NCBI GenBank assembly: GCA_963854735.1
Contig: OY978099.1
Coordinates: 2,248,287 to 2,312,286, forward strand
DNA length: 64,000 nucleotides
Source: Marvania coccoides
Taxonomy: Eukaryota; Chlorophyta; Trebouxiophyceae; Chlorellales; Chlorellaceae
Direction of reading: 5' to 3'
The notes under the pieces are model-generated. The model had not been told where the DNA came from. It saw nothing but the letters and a program-made list of their open reading frames with translations, and did no database searches. A program made the translations under genes and the position numbers. Below, one piece after another: positions 1 to 9,955 of this stretch (positions are counted from its first letter, which is position 1; each line of letters begins with the position of its first letter).

Positions 1-7
1 ATATATG

Positions 8-58
8 TTCCGGGGGGGTGGGGGGTGGGTGGGTGGGGGGGGGGGGGGGTAAGGGGGG
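8..58 (+). repeat. G-rich low-complexity tract
   Basis: An almost pure run of G with a few T and A, containing many runs of three or more G on the + strand. It could form G-quadruplexes. No gene or telomere repeat is present here, so this end of the window is internal to the chromosome. Homopolymer length in such tracts is often unreliable in assemblies. Confidence 0.8.
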
Positions 59-190
59 TCCGTGATCCCTATATAAAATAACAATAATATAGTGCTCCTA
101 TACATAATATAACGCTCAAGACTTGGCTTTGCCTCCAGTGCGTGTGACATTTTTAAAGCAATTTGATATAAACGTGCACACGTATTTCCA

Positions 191-1471
191 ATGGGTTTCT
201 TTGTCAATAAGCCTGATTTCACAGTCTATGCCTTCTTTTTTGCCTTATTATGTATTGGGGCAGTTTTATTTCAACACGAACGGATCCCTTGGCATACCTT
301 CTCAGGCAAGCCTAAGATTAATCAGGGGACGGCACACCATAATGAGACCCGGTTGGAAGATATCGTCACACGCCAATTATACACATATGAACCAGATCGC
401 AATTATTCATATGATGATTTAGGTTTTGCGCCTGCAACTAAACTGGCCCAAGACTTTATAAAGCGACATCAACATCCTATAAATTGCACAGGAAAGAAAT
501 TTGTTATTGCTCGTCAATCAACTATGAGATATAATGGTTTCGGCAGTATCATTCATGTGTTATCCTTATATTTAGCCAAGGCTATTGAACAAGACCGCAT
601 TCTTGTTTGGGAATCCGGCTTTGGTGCGCATTTTGTTGATCATGGATGTGACTTTGGCTGTTTATTTGAGCCAATTAGCTCGTGCACATATGGTTATGCA
701 CAAACAGTAAATTTTACCGAGGCTTTGCTCTTGCACAATGTATTTGATTTCGTCCCAGAGATTGTCAAGGGAATTGTCCGTGAAGTTCTGCCAGAGCACA
801 ATCTTACCGATGCATTTTACAAATACTGGTGGCGTGCACAAGGTGCAGGATACATTGCACGTCTGAGCAAATCAACATTAGATGCAGTGACTTCACTTCG
901 AATGGATAAAAACTTACACAGTGGTTACAAAAGGCATGATGGTACTATTGAGAAAATCCCATTGCCGTACCCTTTGCCAAGGGGCACTGTTAATGCCCAT
1001 GTCCGCCACGGGGATAAGTATATTGAGATGACATTAGTACCTTTCAAAGACTATGCACAGGTTGCTGAGAAATTTGTGAACACCAACCCTCTCTCATTCA
1101 GGCACTCGTTATTTATTTCAACTGAAGATCCAACTGCCATTGATGAAGCTATGAATATGACGCTTAGTTCAAACTCGACAAGCCCAGACATGTCTTGGGT
1201 TATATATGTGTCGCACATCAAACGGTTAAATAGTGGCCCGTTACAACAACTCCTTACGTTAGGGGGGAAGAAGAGCGGTAGGCAAGCTGTCACGTTTACA
1301 TGGATATTGCAATTGTTAATGGCTTTAGAATGCGATGCGTATATAGGCACACGAGGGTCAAATTGGAATCGACTTATCGATGAATTGCGCTGTGTATGGA
1401 TAAATAAATGCGAGAATCCTTATTTTGAAGTCGGTTTGGAAAAAGACTGGAAAGGATATCAATTTAAATAA
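191..1471 (+). CDS. Fucosyltransferase-like type II membrane protein (GT23-like)
   Basis: Encodes 426 aa in one exon. A hydrophobic segment at about residues 9-26 after a short N-terminus predicts a type II Golgi anchor. The catalytic part shows the motif HVRHGDK near residue 272, matching the HxRxxD sugar-nucleotide motif of GT23-type alpha-fucosyltransferases, then LFISTEDP and, near the C-terminus, GTRGSNWNRLIDELR, which matches the third conserved block (serine/arginine-rich acceptor region) of the family. Likely role: transfer of fucose from GDP-fucose to a glycan in the Golgi. A three-exon paralogue lies at 36,222-37,716 on the other strand with the same motifs. Many N-x-S/T sequons are present. 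The acceptor is unknown; the family is a confident match, the exact linkage is not. Confidence 0.8.
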   Translation: MGFFVNKPDFTVYAFFFALLCIGAVLFQHERIPWHTFSGKPKINQGTAHHNETRLEDIVTRQLYTYEPDRNYSYDDLGFAPATKLAQDFIKRHQHPINCTGKKFVIARQSTMRYNGFGSIIHVLSLYLAKAIEQDRILVWESGFGAHFVDHGCDFGCLFEPISSCTYGYAQTVNFTEALLLHNVFDFVPEIVKGIVREVLPEHNLTDAFYKYWWRAQGAGYIARLSKSTLDAVTSLRMDKNLHSGYKRHDGTIEKIPLPYPLPRGTVNAHVRHGDKYIEMTLVPFKDYAQVAEKFVNTNPLSFRHSLFISTEDPTAIDEAMNMTLSSNSTSPDMSWVIYVSHIKRLNSGPLQQLLTLGGKKSGRQAVTFTWILQLLMALECDAYIGTRGSNWNRLIDELRCVWINKCENPYFEVGLEKDWKGYQFK

Positions 1472-2239
1472 AGAATGCGTACTGCGTTATGCTGTTATGA
1501 AGATATTTTGCATTGCATTAATATCAACAGATCTTAATACTCAAAAGAGTCTACAATAAATTAGACACAACAAATTCAGGGCTTCAACGAAAGAAACAAC
1601 TCCATTGGGGGCTTGCTGGAAATAAAATATTGTCTGATTTAGCACTGGAGGGTGAGTGTCAACATTGCCAGTCACTTTCAGTAAGGATGATTGGATTGAG
1701 AGCTCCGAAGGAAAAAAAATACGAAATTGTCACTATTATTTATGATTATCAAGAGTTTTTTGATGATTTTTCTATGTTTTATTATATACATATTATTTTT
1801 TTTTTTATGTTTCAGCGTTTTCCAGCCAAAAGTTTGCAGTGGGACCCGCAGTTTACACTCTTCTGGGGGTGGCGGGGCGTCCCGGCTCAGAGATGATGGT
1901 TACTAATCAGCGATCAAAGGGTTGGGACGGACGCTCCAGGGAAAGACTGCACCGTGGTGCTAGCTTCGCGGCCTGTCTGCGTTGAAAGCATGCTTTCTTC
2001 TATCCATCTATCGAAGCAGGACTCCTTCGATGTAACCCCTCCTTCCGTCGCTCTCTCCAGCTGTTGATTACTCTCAGTTTGTGCTCTCCCACTGGGAGAA
2101 AAGAACTGCCAATCGACCATTCCCCAACCCTTCATTGGCAAGCGTGTTCCTCACTGCCTTCCTCACCGTGCATTCTTTAGGGTTTGGGTTGGAAACAGCG
2201 GGGAGGAGTGCGGCGGTACAAGGACAAAGAGAGTGCGCC
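1472..2239. other. Intergenic, AT-rich, then GC-richer retroelement edge
   Basis: The first 400 bases are AT-rich with no convincing ORF. From about 1,800 composition becomes more GC-rich and leads into the Gypsy element; short ORFs on both strands here have no recognisable domain. This is probably decayed retroelement sequence upstream of the reverse transcriptase. Confidence 0.5.
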
Positions 2240-2259
2240 CGTGCTCTTTCCACGCAAGC

Positions 2260-2869
2260 CAGATCCCTTCGTTTTTGCATGGACTATAGGGGTCTGAACT
2301 CACTCACAATTCGTGATGAGCATGCTTTGCTGATCGCTGATTATCTTGTGCGCCGTTTGCACGGTGCTACACTTTTTTCGGAGTTAATTTGCGTTCTGGA
2401 TACTCTCAAGTTCGCGTAGCTGAACCAGACGTTGAAAAAACTGCATTCACAACGCAATACGGTCTCTATGAGTTTCTCGCTATGCATTTTGGCCTCGCCA
2501 AAGCTCCCGCAACGTGCATGATATTGATGAATGTAGTTTTGAAGGATTTGATCAACGGTTGTGTCCTCGTTTATTTAGATATCCTAATATTTTCTCAAAA
2601 TGAAGCTGATCACGGCGCACACCTCAAAATTGTGCTCCAACGTTTACAGGAACGTAAGCTGTTTTGCAAGTGGTCGAAATGGGAGGTTTTGCAGCCACAA
2701 TTCCAGTTTTTTTATTTCCAGGTCTCCAGTGATGGCCTGCGCATGCAGGAGGAGAAGGTCCGTGCGACCTCCGACTGGCTTGAGCCCTCTAACGTAACCG
2801 GTGTACGCTCTTTCCTGGGGCTGGCCAATTTTTATCGCCAGTTCATCCCAAAATATGCCAAAATGGTTG
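2260..2869 (+). pseudogene. Gypsy reverse transcriptase fragment
   Basis: Two frames carry the palm and fingers motifs of Ty3/Gypsy reverse transcriptase: RFCMDYRGLN at about 2,270-2,300, then after a one-base shift near 2,385 SGYSQVRV, TAFTTQYGLYEFLAMHFGL and FLGLANFYRQFIP. The catalytic box normally reads YLDD; here it is YLDI (about 2,573-2,584), one Asp codon having been lost, so the enzyme would be inactive. The frame stays open into LINE sequence after residue position 2,869, giving a chimeric ORF to 3,336. Confidence 0.85.
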
Positions 2870-4031
2870 TCGTTCCTATTTCGGTAAAAAAAACTTTGGA
2901 GGGTCTTTCAGCCTCACTCCTTTCCACTTTGGGGCTGAAGCAGGGAGACCCTGCCAGCTGTGACCTTGGTTTCTACATTGATGATCTACCCTGTGCCATT
3001 TTACGCCAGGGCGACTCTGCACATCTGCCAACTTTACACGGCGCCGCAGTCCCCCCTTTCCTCCATGCAGATGATCTGGCGCTGGTGGCAACGAGCATCG
3101 AGGGGCTACAAGTGCAGCTGGCGGCACTTTCGGAATACGCAGCGGAGTGGGACCTCACCCTGAGCCTGGCAAAGACAAAGGTGGCAGAGTTCAAATATTT
3201 AGGCGTGATATTTACGGCTGGAAGGGATTTTGGTGCTGTGGCAGCGGCGGCACGGCAGAAAAAAAGCGAGGGGGGCGCTGGCGGTGATGTGGCGGCGGTG
3301 CGCACAGCTGGGGATCACATCGGCACGACTTCTTGATGAATTCTTTAATGCGGTGGTGATCCCAACATTGGGGTACGGAGTAGAGACCTGGGGTCCAGCC
3401 CAGGTGGCTGCTGCGGTGGGAGGTGACGGCAACGACAAGTGCGAGATTTTCTACCGAGCCTTCTTCTCTTTGTCAAGATTCCGCTGCAGCTCGCATCATC
3501 TTGGGGTGGAGACGGGGCGCTACATTGGGCGGCCGCATTCGCAGCGGACATGCCGCTTGTGTGCTTCTGGTTCTTGCGAGGACGAAGAGCACATGGTTTT
3601 TCATTGCACCTGACCTTTTTTGGTAGCAATGCGTGAATCCTGCCCATCTTATTTCCCTGACGCGCCATCTTCTTCTTCCTCTTCCCCTTCTTCTCCTCCG
3701 AATCTTTTTCAGTTTCTGCAGCAAGCTCCGAAGCAGGTTGCTTCTTTCATTAAAGCCAGCCATGACGCTGGCGAGTACGAGAAGCTGCATGGTTGGACAT
3801 AAGATTTTTTCGTTTCCTTTGTTATTCTTTTCTCTGTTTCTTTTAGCGGTTGGTTTTTCTTTGGTCTTTATTTATTTATTACATTAAATTATTATTTTCC
3901 TAACCCTAAATTTACCATTTTCATTCATCATTTTTTTCTTTTTCTGCTTGCACTTCGGTGTCTGCTATGTTGCCTTAGTTGCTTCTTTGTGCCGACTTTT
4001 AACCTGTAATGTATGTATGTAATGTATGTAT
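2870..4031 (+). mobile_element. LINE copy A, 5'-truncated and internally deleted
   Basis: Begins inside LINE reverse transcriptase (VKKTLEGLS, LLHADDLALVA with the catalytic ADD) and continues through the thumb region to the C-terminal zinc knuckle CRLCASGSCEDEEHMVFHC at about 3,552-3,608. Compared with the copy at 48.3-52.8 kb it has lost a segment after AKTKV near 3,180 and about 180 codons near 3,465. The 3' UTR ends in a TGTA/ATGT tetranucleotide tail at 4,008-4,031, the mark of this family in the window. It lies inside the Gypsy element in the same orientation. Confidence 0.85.
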
Positions 4032-4089
4032 GTGCCCCGCTGATTTGAGAAAAACAGCTGTTGCATTTTCGTGGGGGACGCCCATCGCG

Positions 4090-4845
4090 ATCTGCTCGCA
4101 CCGGCTCAGCGCCCCCAAGGCGATTTCCAAAATTAATTCTTATCCCGGTCAGCAGAACGTTGTTGCTAATGCCTTTAGCCGCCACCTTGATCACCGTTTG
4201 TGCACTGCCCACGAATGTATGTCTCTTGCCGATTTCCTGCAGTCGTTGAAAGATGTATGTGTGGTCGATGCCGAATTTGTAAATTTTACAGCTGACCTTG
4301 ATACGCCGGATTCTAAATATTTCATAGCCGGTGGTATTTTACAATGTCGCCATGCATACGGCGCCCGTATTTATATTCCCGCTGCTATCATGATTTCGGC
4401 CTTGCTGGGCATTTCGGCCGCAACAAGACCCTCTTGTCCTTACAGCGCCATTTCTGGTGGCCGATGATGTCTGTTGTCGTTGTCAAATTTTTGCCGCAGT
4501 TGCATTGTCTGTCGGCGCGCCAAAAAGCCCGCTGCGCTGCCCGTTAGTGTTTTGCAGCCCCTCGAAATCCCTGATCGCCGTTGGGAGTCCATTTCCATGG
4601 ATTTCATTGTCAGCTTGCCTGAAACTATGCCTGGTTTTGATGCGATTTTGACCATTGTGGACCACTTGTTCAAAATGGTTAATTTCTTACCCCTCACAAC
4701 CACTACCACTGCCGTTTAAGTCGCAGAATGAACCGTTGAAAATATTGTTTTGTTGCATGGCGTCCCGTGCTGCATTGTGTCGGACTGGGACCCCAAAGTT
4801 GTTTCGCAGTTTTGGCGTTCGCTGTGGGATGTTTTCACATGCCCA
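4090..4845 (+). pseudogene. Gypsy RNase H end and integrase fragment
   Basis: Frame 4,009-4,467 carries ISKINSYPGQQNVVANAFSR, which is the usual end of Gypsy RNase H. Frame 4,344-4,547 gives GHFGRNKT and FWWPMM, the integrase zinc-binding region. Frame 4,474-4,719 gives RRWESISMDFIVSLP and the start of the DDE core, and a further shift gives IVSDWDPKVVSQFW near 4,780-4,815. At least three frame changes show it is dead. It was once the integrase that inserted the cDNA copy. Confidence 0.85.
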
Positions 4846-4966
4846 ATATACTCCGAGGATAATTAAGCTCGTCCGATTTCTAAACAAAAAGAATATTTAA
4901 GAGTCCCCAGGGGGAGGACGCCTGTATTAGGTGCGGGTTCCTACTCAAAGTTTTCCCACCGTCCAT
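4844..4966 (+). repeat. Dispersed repeat R1, copy 1
   Basis: A segment beginning near TGCCCAATATACTCCGAGGA and containing CCCCAGGGGGAGGACG recurs at 47,403-47,533 and, shorter, at 38,929-39,017, always on the + strand. It has no coding capacity. This copy splits the Gypsy integrase. It may be a SINE, a solo LTR or a MITE; I cannot tell which, as no terminal repeats or target duplications were found. Confidence 0.7.
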
Positions 4967-5036
4967 GACCTTGAGTGTACCACATTCAAATAAATTCCTA
5001 TTCTTATTAGATTGAAGCGTTGCCATCGTAAAAATA

Positions 5037-5220
5037 TAAATATAAATTTTGGTCCAGAAATTGCACCCCCGTGTGTACATAGAGAAATGGTAATCAGTAA
5101 ATGGATCTCACCTGCAAAGTTGAACAACTCCACCCAAGTCTCTACTGGCTGTAGCCCCTTCTTCATGAACTTTGGAAAAGACCCTCGCCCACCAGTTTCT
5201 CTTGATCTCCAGTTGCCTTA
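5037..5220 (+). pseudogene. Gypsy integrase C-terminal fragment
   Basis: Reads LNNSTQVSTGCSPFFMNFGK and then PRPPVSLDLQLP, the conserved segment downstream of the catalytic Glu of Gypsy integrases (N-x-x-x-x-x-T-G-x-S-P-F). It is separated from the rest of the integrase by the R1 repeat and stops at 5,220. Confidence 0.75.
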
Positions 5221-5655
5221 GCTACATCATCTGACGTCTCTCGGAGTCGGAGGTTTTGTTCTTGCGTTATTAAATATACTTGATAGCAAGAACGCAGAAA
5301 ACCGGAATTTGATTCTTTTTTTGTCAAATTAGCTATCATTTCATAATATCCTATTGTCATTTTAGCGAGGGAAAAGTGGGGGGGGGGGGGGGAATGAAAA
5401 AAAAATCCTACCCGTTCTGACATTTCCCCGCATTAAGCTGTTAAATAACCTTAATATGCGATATCTCTATTTAGTAGGATGTCGCTCGGTTGACGTTAAG
5501 GAGAAGTTTTTTTACAGGAAATTATCATCATGTTGTGAAATGCAGTAGTTTTATCAATTATTCTTGTTCGGACTGCGTTCCTTAGTTATATAAAAAAAAA
5601 TGACAATATTCACAATTTTCAATATAACTTCAACTCCCTTAAATAATGATCGCGA
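5221..5655. other. AT-rich intergenic region
   Basis: No coding or structural feature recognised apart from a run of about 15 G near 5,378-5,393. It probably contains the promoter of the GT61-like gene that follows, but no core promoter motif can be assigned. Confidence 0.4.
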
Positions 5656-7044
5656 ATGAATCAGGGATTCTATGGGAAATCACATGTCGATAATCGACGA
5701 ATAAAAGCGTCGATTATATTGGCCTCTCCCATGCATATACTCTCAAAATGTTTTTTTTTTGTCTTTCTAATGCATGTTCCTATATTTTTTATATGGAAAT
5801 CTCAACTGAAAGCTTCAAGCATCACGTTTCCAAGCTATTTCAAACAATCAAACAATAAGGAGCATACAGGAGAGGCCTCCTGGAGGTTGTCTACTAATCT
5901 TGAAAGAGCAGAATTTTCAAGTTTTTCATGTCTTGGCGGTTCGCAAACGTTTCCAATAAATCTACAAAAAACTCAAGTTTTGTATCCTGATGCAAATGAC
6001 AGCTCAGTTCGCACCTGTTTGCTTCAGAATGTTTGCATTGTCAACAACACGGTTACATACTTTGCTGATCCAACTGATTATCCTCACTATTTAAAATTGG
6101 AATCATTCGCACATGGCCTCGTTTCTCTAGGCTACCTTGGACCTGAGAAATGGCTACCTCAAATTACACCGTCAAAAATTCCACAAAATGCCATCTTTTC
6201 CACATCACGCATTGCAGTCGCTGAGGCCAATTCAATTGCATACAATTTTGCGCATTTTCTTTTGGACGATATATATCCCCAGCTGATGGCATTGGAAGTT
6301 TTGGGTTTTGATTCTAGTGATGTCGATTTTTTGGTAATGACACCATGTATCCCACCCCATTGGGAACGGCGTACATGGGAAAGGACGATTGCACATTCAA
6401 ATTTAACAAAAAAAGACGACTGTTTTGGTAAGTATGAGCAATTTGTTCCTTTTTTTTTTGGGAAAAAACCAATGTGGCTTCATAAAAATAAAGATGTATG
6501 CTTTCATCAAATGATGGTAGGTCAGTCATCTGCGTTTTCATTACGTTCCTTAGATTTGAGTAGATCACTTCATTGGAGACGGATTAGAAATCATGTTTGG
6601 AAGAGGCTGAACCTGCCAAACAACCAATCAAACAAAAAACTCATATACGTTTGTGAAAAAAACAATGACAGCTTAGTTCCCCCATCTTGGCCTGGTCTGT
6701 GTTCTGATGTTCGCTCAGCTGCAGAAATTCGTTATCCGGATCTTCATATTGAATGCAATTCACAATGCTCGAATCCTGAAAATTTTGGTGAAAATGTGGC
6801 AAATATTCAACAGGCTTCGATTGTATTTGCTGAGCATGGAACTACTGCGTATTTGTCTATGTTTGCTAGTGATGGTGCAGTTGCAATTCTGGTAGGAGAT
6901 GCAGGCCTTACTGGTCTGAAAGATCCGCAGAATTTTTTATTCATTTCGTACATCCAGTATTATTATATTGATGCGCAAAGAAAGGAAGATTTGCCAGCTG
7001 TTTTGACATTTGCAATGAAACACAGAGCAGGTAGATTAGCATAA
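5656..7044 (+). CDS. GT61-like glycosyltransferase, type II membrane protein
   Basis: Single-exon gene of up to 462 aa. The open frame starts at 5,656 but the Met at 5,731 lies just ahead of a strong hydrophobic segment (SKCFFFVFLMHVPIFFIW) and may be the real start. The family call rests on the order of motifs typical of GT61 (DUF563): an N-terminal half with NFAHFLLDDIYPQLMAL, corresponding to the usual 'hw..d.lp.l..l' block, and a C-terminal IVFAEHGTTAYLSMFA, corresponding to the HGA...N block of nucleotide-sugar binding. GT61 enzymes transfer xylose, arabinose or GlcNAc in the Golgi. Similarity is weaker than for the gene at 46,135, so the sugar and acceptor are unknown. Confidence 0.7.
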   Translation: MNQGFYGKSHVDNRRIKASIILASPMHILSKCFFFVFLMHVPIFFIWKSQLKASSITFPSYFKQSNNKEHTGEASWRLSTNLERAEFSSFSCLGGSQTFPINLQKTQVLYPDANDSSVRTCLLQNVCIVNNTVTYFADPTDYPHYLKLESFAHGLVSLGYLGPEKWLPQITPSKIPQNAIFSTSRIAVAEANSIAYNFAHFLLDDIYPQLMALEVLGFDSSDVDFLVMTPCIPPHWERRTWERTIAHSNLTKKDDCFGKYEQFVPFFFGKKPMWLHKNKDVCFHQMMVGQSSAFSLRSLDLSRSLHWRRIRNHVWKRLNLPNNQSNKKLIYVCEKNNDSLVPPSWPGLCSDVRSAAEIRYPDLHIECNSQCSNPENFGENVANIQQASIVFAEHGTTAYLSMFASDGAVAILVGDAGLTGLKDPQNFLFISYIQYYYIDAQRKEDLPAVLTFAMKHRAGRLA

Positions 7045-7597
7045 TGCAAAGTGGCGCATTCTTTGAGTGTAATATTAATACATAGATTACTTAATTAATA
7101 CATACATTACTGGGCATCGATCTGCCCTCGGGGGAGCCGCCCTTGGGAGAACGGATGGCGGCAGAACGAACCTGGGAAGAAATTACAAATATAATTCTTC
7201 GGCGTCGATGTTGCTCCACCCTTGTTTTTGGAGAGATATCTTAATCGGTCTTCGGGGGCGTGGAGATGTTGGTTCCACCTGCCATAGAGAAGGGGTCTCT
7301 TTAGGTCTTTTATAAATTTATAAAACCATAAAACATATTTGGAAAATATATGATATTAACGCATATTTGCATATAAACGCTCTCACACAACAAGCATGTA
7401 GGCAGAAAATGTTTCATAAAAAAAAAAAAAATCGAATCAACCCGCACACCACCAACTTTTACTTTCTGTGTGGTTGAGGCCACAGTCTGTAAGCAGCTTT
7501 GTCGTCAGGGTGTGTGTGATGCATTCAGAGTAGGTAATGAGGATTGTGCGAACTGTCCATCCTTGGGTATGCAACCATGCTGCATATGGGGCGTGCT
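7045..7597. other. Intergenic region with dispersed repeat R2
   Basis: No gene seen. From about 7,359 to 7,450 the sequence (GCATATTTGCATATAAACGC, an ACAACAAGCAT motif, and later ACCCGCACACCACCAAC) matches 32,872-33,070 and 47,945-48,130, defining dispersed repeat R2. The copy here sits just outside the end of LINE copy B. Confidence 0.55.
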
Positions 7598-8675
7598 GTT
7601 ACATACATACATACATTACAGGTTTAAAGTTGAGATTTTGTTGTCATTTTGTCGTTTATATATCCATCCCCTGTAAATCCAACTTCTATGAACCATATCA
7701 CTTTTTTATCTTGGGCGAGTTGATCAGTTTCTGTAAAGCTTGCTGCAGAAACTGAAAAAGATTCGAAGGAGAAGAAGGGGAAGAGGAAGAAGAAAATGGC
7801 GCGTCAGGGAATAAAGATGGGTAGGATGCACGCATTGCTACCAACGAAGGGCATGTGCAATGAAAAACCATGTGCTCTTCGTCCTCGCAAGAACCAGAAG
7901 CACACAAGCGGCATGTCCGCTGCGAATGCGGCCGCCCAACGTAGCGCCCCGTCTCCACCCCAAGATGATGCGAGCTGCAGCGGAATCTTGCCAAAGAGAC
8001 CCGCCGCGGAACCGAAAGGACAGAAGAAAGGTACGGCTGCAAAATATAAGAACTCGTTGTGGTATCACCGCCTCGAATTGTTGCCCTGTAAAAGTCAGTT
8101 TTCGTCCCCGATTGCTGACGGTAAAAATCCATGTTGCGTTGGCGCATGGCCGCCTCTGCCAGCCTGGGGTCGTCCAGGTCGTCGTTCCCCGCGAGCACCA
8201 CGCCGCTTTCCGCCACACCGCTTTCCAGACCTAAAGCGTCGATCAGGCACAGCACTTGCGCCGCCCAACAGCACTGCGAAGATGAGTTTTGCAGCGCCAG
8301 CGCAAGGTTGTCCCGAAATGCTGCCTTGAGCGTCACCCTGGTGTCACGCAAGGTGTGGAGTCGCTCCCAGTACCCATAGATACGTTTTGCCCAAGGGAAA
8401 AGGATTTTGGGCATGGAGGAGGCCATTGCCGAGATCTTCATCGCTAACAGTATAGTCGCCGGCGAAACCTCTGGTAACTTTACTCTCTGGAATTCGCGTA
8501 ACCAAAAATCTACCACCGACTATATTTTACTCGACCAAGATGTTCTTTTCAAGGCTAGCCTTGCGATCGAGGGACCCCCACCGCATGAGAGACTGGACCA
8601 CTGCCCCCTCAGGCTCAGCCTCCATGATTTCTTTAAGGTACGACCTACTCACACAACCGCCCCTACTAACTCAAG
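7598..8675 (-). mobile_element. LINE copy B with inverted 5' part
   Basis: The tetranucleotide tail (CATA)n at 7,598-7,620 marks the 3' end of a minus-strand LINE. From there to about 8,397 the minus strand encodes the LINE C-terminal region, including the zinc knuckle. From about 8,398 to 8,675 the + strand encodes endonuclease-domain sequence of the same LINE (STTDYILLDQD and LDHCPLRL, the Asp and His blocks of EEP endonucleases). The 5' part is therefore inverted relative to the 3' part, the pattern expected from twin priming during target-primed reverse transcription. The minus-strand ORF 7,698-8,516 spans both parts. Confidence 0.85.
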
Positions 8676-9639
8676 CTCGCAGACTTTGTCAGCTCAACAC
8701 GCCGCGCGAGATTCTCAATCTCCAGGCCGGTGTATTCAATCTCGCCCATGACCTCCAGCTCGTTTCCTAACCACGATTTGTCCAATTGAAAGCCGTTTAT
8801 TCCAGCGTGATCGATGGAAGACGCGAGTCTAGACAGCGCAGGGGCGTCGTCAGAGCGCAGTCCCTCCAAAAACCCATCTAACGTGGCTGCCAGGTCTACT
8901 CCGCCGGGCGGACTTGCCGGCAGTCTGGCTGCCCAAGTTTTACTCATTATAAAATACGGATATATATAAATTAATTAGGCGGGGGGCCGAGTGAGCACAT
9001 CTCCCAAAAAACTCTCTCCACCAAGGGACAAATCGCGATTTTCTCGAAGCGCGCATCGACCGACAGCAAGCACACCGCATTTTAATTAATATCACGTAAT
9101 TTTGCGATCCTTCTCTGACCATCAAGACGCACGCCCGCCATTTTTTTCCACACGCTGTTTTCCTGCAGGGAGACGCCTTCCAGCCAGCCAGAGTAAAAAC
9201 TCCAGCTGAGCTGCAGTAGATTTTAGAGTAAGCGCCACTGAAGCGCGATTCTTGCGTCGTCCGCCCCACAAGGATCAGGCGCTATCCCTAAGAAGGGAAG
9301 GCCGCCCGCGAGGCGCAGCAGAGCCGACCGCCCCGAACCGACATTTAATGAATGCTCTTACCCTTCTCTGGGTTCGCTTTCTGAGTCGAAACCAAATGTA
9401 AGGGAAACTGTCCCTGTGAGTTTGGAGGCTGGTTCTTACAGATAAATAATCAACAATTAAATATCCATGGATATATAGAAGATCGTATCTAGAAGATTAT
9501 ACGGAAGCACGCCGTCACCTCCGCCTGCTCCCGCCAGTGTCAAGCGCGCAGCAGCGGCGTCCCCAATGGCTTCTCCCCCGCCGGATGTGCACGTGTCCTA
9601 CCGAGGCCGGCATTCACGCGCCCGCCGAATTTTCCATTA
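8676..9639. other. Intergenic, no gene recognised
   Basis: Moderately GC-rich. Small ORFs on the minus strand (8,666-8,947 and 8,940-9,269) have no recognisable domains. Nothing else can be supported. Confidence 0.4.
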
Positions 9640-9955
9640 ATCTTTAGTCTGTGTGCCACCCCAAACGCCCTTCAAGCCAAGGACGTTAGCGAAGAAAGTT
9701 GGGCCAAAAGTTCGCGAGCTGGCGACTTGCTTTTCGTCTTTACAGGCTCATATCGAATTCACAAGATCTAAAGAAACATCGTGGCATGCGCGCACAAGGA
9801 AGCAGAGAGCAAGCACAGTGAGTTGTGTTCGCATCGCATGTTGTGAAGTCGCAGAAACGTGCGACTTCTCGCCCTGCTGGGGCCGGAAATCCGGTCTCAA
9901 AGTCCCAAGGAATCATACTATGCGCGCAATATATGCCGGACCTGATACCCACTAA
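9640..9955 (+). repeat. Dispersed repeat R3, copy 1
   Basis: The stretch from CTTTACAGGCTCATATCGAA to ATATGCCGGACCTGATACC is a diverged copy of 19,424-19,650 in reverse complement. Shared blocks include CAAGGAAGCAGAGAGCAAGC-like and CGACTTCTCGCCCTGCTGGG-like stretches. ORFs of about 100 aa and 70 aa are open in one copy each but are not conserved as proteins, so I do not call a gene. Confidence 0.6.

Larger units (their letters stand above)
2240..5220 (+). mobile_element. Degenerate Ty3/Gypsy retrotransposon interrupted by a LINE and a short repeat
   Basis: Pieces of one Gypsy pol lie in the correct order on the + strand: reverse transcriptase (about 2,260-2,869), a LINE insertion (2,870-4,031), end of RNase H with the zinc-binding/GHFG part of integrase (about 4,090-4,550), integrase core (about 4,560-4,845), a repeat insertion (4,844 to about 5,036) and the end of integrase (about 5,037-5,220). 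All parts have frameshifts or stops. No LTRs were recognised. The order of insertions follows from the interrupted reading: Gypsy first, LINE and repeat later. Confidence 0.8.

Noticed and set aside
7796..8329. 177-codon + strand ORF, also at 22,362-22,895 in the same form
   Set aside because: Both are antisense shadows of the LINE C-terminal region; conservation is that of the LINE DNA.
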